The position numbers were made by a program, and so were the translations under genes. The notes below the pieces were generated by a model, which saw nothing but the letters and a program-made list of their open reading frames with translations, ran no database searches and had not been told where the DNA came from. Positions 61,231 to 64,000 of a DNA stretch of 64,000 bases are shown piece after piece; position 1 is the stretch's first letter; every line of letters starts with the position of its first letter. Source of the stretch: Diprion similis (lineage: Eukaryota > Arthropoda > Insecta > Hymenoptera > Diprionidae); NCBI RefSeq assembly GCF_021155765.1, contig NC_060114.1, positions 14,579,501 through 14,643,500 on the forward strand. Reading direction: 5' to 3'.

Positions 61231-62870
61231 CGGTGTATTTTCGTAGGAGAAAATCAACCAAAGCCGCAGCAAACAAACGGAAAAATTCTGTTGTATTTTC
61301 CTAGACTTTGATTGACGTTCCAGATGTCTGTTCCTCGTTAGATCGATTTTAACCCTAAAACCAACATTCCCCCTGAACAATTCAATATCTACAAAAGCCA
61401 AGGGCCTGAAGCTTGTCATTCGTCAATTTTGATTGCGAGCAATCAAAAGAGCTGACAGATATAATCTGGAATCGGGCCATAAATTCTGCTCGCATTCTGC
61501 TGGTAATAGCCACAAAGCAGGAGAGAAAGTCGGTAACACGTTCAAATGCTAGAGCCAATTAATCCCAGAAATAGTAACTAACAGTTCATTTTTTGTCTCC
61601 CAAAAGTTACGGTTTCATACACAAGTGCAATTCAATAGGTATACTATAACACGAATAATGTCGCAATGTTCATTCGAAATAAAGTGTCAACTACGTTATC
61701 TCCTGTTTGTATTGAGATTGTCACTTTGCAATGCGTGATCTGGTGGAAAAAAATACAACTAATGCAACCAGGCTGACAACTGACGTTTTTTTTTTTAGCT
61801 AATTGATAGTGGATCAGGTATATTATTGATGATGTTTAATTAATTTATGTGACATGATTAATTTGAAAGCCCGAAAATTATGATTTGCCTCCATTAAAAT
61901 TAAAAACTTAGGTTATGTGGTGATAAAATGGCGCCGACAACCAGGCTCTGACGTCATGAGGATATTTTCCAATAATCAGCGTCAAATACTTCTTGTTATC
62001 CAACTTGTTTTCAGTGGCAGAGCATCTGTAGCGGGTTGATTAGAATAGCAGCACGAATCACATTCAATTTGATACACAAAATTTAGTCAAGACATGTTGA
62101 GACACGGTAGAAATGAACAATCTTCGCATTTTAGTACGCCTCTAATGATGTGGTGAAATCCTTTTGAAATCTCAATTAAATCTATGTCGTTCCATAGGAT
62201 CAATGTGAAGCTCTACTTGAAGTCTGAAAAAAAATCGCACGCATCCCCACGTGAAAGCTTGCAAAAATTTCAATAAAAATTCTTCGAGTTTCATGGGAAT
62301 ACCTGAGCTTTTAATGGAGTACTGCATAAAAATAAAATGCCAAATAAAAAAAATAAAAATGTATGTGAAACTTAAAAGGCGAAAATAAATTCTCCTGAAA
62401 TTCTTTTGAACCATAATGATACAAGTTGTAGAGGAATCCATGACACATCCATATCCTCCAAATGTAAGAGTTTCATAGCCAAATTTCTCAAAAGTACAAA
62501 AAAAAAATTTTAATAAACAAATGAACGGCATACCGGACGATAGTTATTCAGATCTAATGTTGAAACCGCAAACTAAAATTGAAGAATTCTGCTGGCAGTT
62601 GGTATTTCACGTATGAATAAAAACTTTTCCGAACAATAACCGCTCGCGTAGGGGATCTAAAATAGGGGAACAATAATTGTCACCATTTTATTAAAAATCT
62701 TTATCAGCTACATTTTGCTAGATACCGATCACCAGAAAACACTTAGCAAAGCTGTATGTGTATGACGAATTATGTACCTATCTACAGGTTTGAATCTGGA
62801 TGTATATTTACATACACATAGGTATTATATGTATACTCCATATACTGACACACGTATATACATATATTCA

Positions 62871-62873
<3 letters not shown>

Positions 62874-62904
<31 letters not shown>
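62874..62904. repeat. (AT)n microsatellite
   Basis: A perfect AT dinucleotide run of about 31 bp, preceded by TAC/TAT-rich sequence. Confidence 0.95.
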
Positions 62905-62908
<4 letters not shown>

Positions 62909-63345
62909 CTATGTATGCATGTTTGTGATCTTGTTCAGTTTTTTTTTTTCTCTCGTTAAATTACAACAGGTTGACAGAGTTATGCGCGCGGTAGAGATAT
63001 ATTAATGGATTGGTTGCGCGGACACCGATGTCCTGGGGTTATTCATATAGTATACAACACAGCAAAGTAATTTTCTATTCTTCCTTTCGTTTTCATTTAA
63101 ATTTCAAGTTAAACCTCGACTGGATTTATATCATTATCATACAGATTGCAATATTAAACGGCATTTTACGTACACGTTTTTCTTTTATTAGCTTACTACT
63201 TTCACTCGTCTTTAATATATTTTTTCTTTTTTGTTTGTTTATTTATTTATTTTTTCTCTGCTATTTTCTAATCGTTTTTCTCAAGGTACTAATCACATAA
63301 TAATTCAGGTAGCTCAAAGTTGTCCGCTCAGCCATACATCGTATA

Positions 63346-63362
63346 TAATAATAATAATAACG

Positions 63363-63408
<46 letters not shown>
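63346..63408. repeat. (AAT)n microsatellite
   Basis: About twenty AAT triplets with a single interruption (AACGAT near 63359-63364). Confidence 0.95.
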
Positions 63409-63410
<2 letters not shown>

Positions 63411-63802
63411 TTTATCCTTCATTATTTTCATATTAAAGTTAATGAGTGTGTGTATGTATGTATGTATATATGTTTGGGTGTATTTTTCCTTAACTTGTAT
63501 ACAATAGTTTTTGCTTGCCTCTTGTTTGTTCTTCCTTTTTTCATCTGTTGTCTCTCAAGTATTAATTATTAATTTATACATTCACAATTGTTTCTTTTTT
63601 TTTTTTTTGTTTTCAAGCGTGCGAGCAGAGGATTTTTGTATGTTGATTAATTATATTATATACCATAATTAATTAATTACCTATATATGTATCATGGATT
63701 TACTATCAACACTACAAGGATCCTTATCTTAAAACAGTGATAATAATAATGATGATAATAATGGCAATAATAATGAAAATGATAATAATTACTATTATTA
63801 GA

Positions 63803-63870
63803 TGTATGTAGTATGTATGTATGTATGTATGTATGTATGTATGTATGTATGAATGAATGTATGTACGTAT
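63803..63870. repeat. (ATGT)n microsatellite
   Basis: Tandem ATGT tetranucleotides, perfect over about 63812-63850 and then degenerate (GAATGAATGT, GTACGTAT). Confidence 0.95.
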
Positions 63871-64000
63871 AATCGCAATGTATCACTTTATAATAACTGT
63901 GGCAGAGATTGTGAAGTAAGTTATCAACACCGTCGCAATAATGGTTGAATATTTTACTCGATGTAACTGGGTAATTAGCAACTATCAATAGAATATAAAT

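Larger units (their letters stand above)
61310..64000. other. Non-coding right end with microsatellites
   Basis: No supported gene. The minus-strand frame at 62172-62531 (119 codons) is rich in Phe/Ile as expected for AT-rich DNA and has no known domain. The right end is dense in simple repeats, listed separately. Confidence 0.45.

Noticed and set aside
60879-61304. 141-codon frame on the + strand
   Set aside because: It overlays the decayed satellite remnant in a different frame from the array, has no known domain, and has the composition of AT-rich chance frames.
62172-62531. 119-codon minus-strand frame
   Set aside because: Rich in Phe, Ile, Tyr and Lys as expected from AT-rich DNA; no recognisable domain, splice context or neighbour supporting a gene.

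Overview
The window is AT-rich nuclear DNA from an animal, most likely an insect and perhaps a hymenopteran. The genes have many short introns with canonical GT/AG borders, the proteins are of arthropod or metazoan families, a few CCTAA (insect telomere-type) units occur, and the only large repeat is a satellite. No bacterial, organellar, rRNA, tRNA or CRISPR feature was seen. Exon borders were worked out by hand from reading frame, splice signals and family similarity. For five of the six recognised genes (all but the single-exon ELP6) the exon lengths add up to a clean reading frame.

Layout. (1) 1-522, +: last exons of an unidentified gene, with an in-frame TGA followed by 42 more open codons. 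(2) 2002-2856, -: Elongator subunit ELP6, tail-to-tail with the first gene. (3) 2857-7796: non-coding, with a MITE-like inverted-repeat element at 4504-4801. (4) 7797-10451, +: mitochondrial dicarboxylate carrier, 7 exons, 289 aa. (5) 13760-16887, -: diacylglycerol kinase epsilon, 10 exons, 528 aa, with an inverted-repeat element in intron 4. (6) 17982-25930, -: TopBP1/mus101, 25 exons, about 1,298 aa, with a TTAA-flanked (piggyBac-type) MITE in intron 3. (7) 26913-28577, +: an intact two-exon gene of about 500 aa that resembles partitivirus-type coat proteins, followed by two decayed partial copies (about 28.9-29.5 kb and 29.9-30.5 kb). (8) 32393-39956, +: DCN1-like protein (DCUN1D4/5), 5 exons, 357 aa. 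(9) 42591-44151, -: FRG1, 5 exons, 259 aa. (10) About 44.3-60.1 kb: some 50 tandem copies of a 312-bp satellite. It contains a 17-unit (5,304-bp) block present twice in succession without a difference at the sites compared, and a decayed outlier near 60.7-61.2 kb. (11) 61.3-64.0 kb: no recognised gene, several microsatellites.

The housekeeping genes have unrelated jobs: tRNA wobble modification (ELP6), mitochondrial transport (DIC), lipid signalling (DGKE), replication and checkpoint control (TopBP1), cullin neddylation (DCUN1D4/5) and RNA processing (FRG1). The parts most worth a second look are the virus-like domesticated gene with its dead copies, the satellite array with its higher-order duplication about 190 bp from the FRG1 start codon, and the possible stop-codon readthrough or alternative last exon at the left edge.
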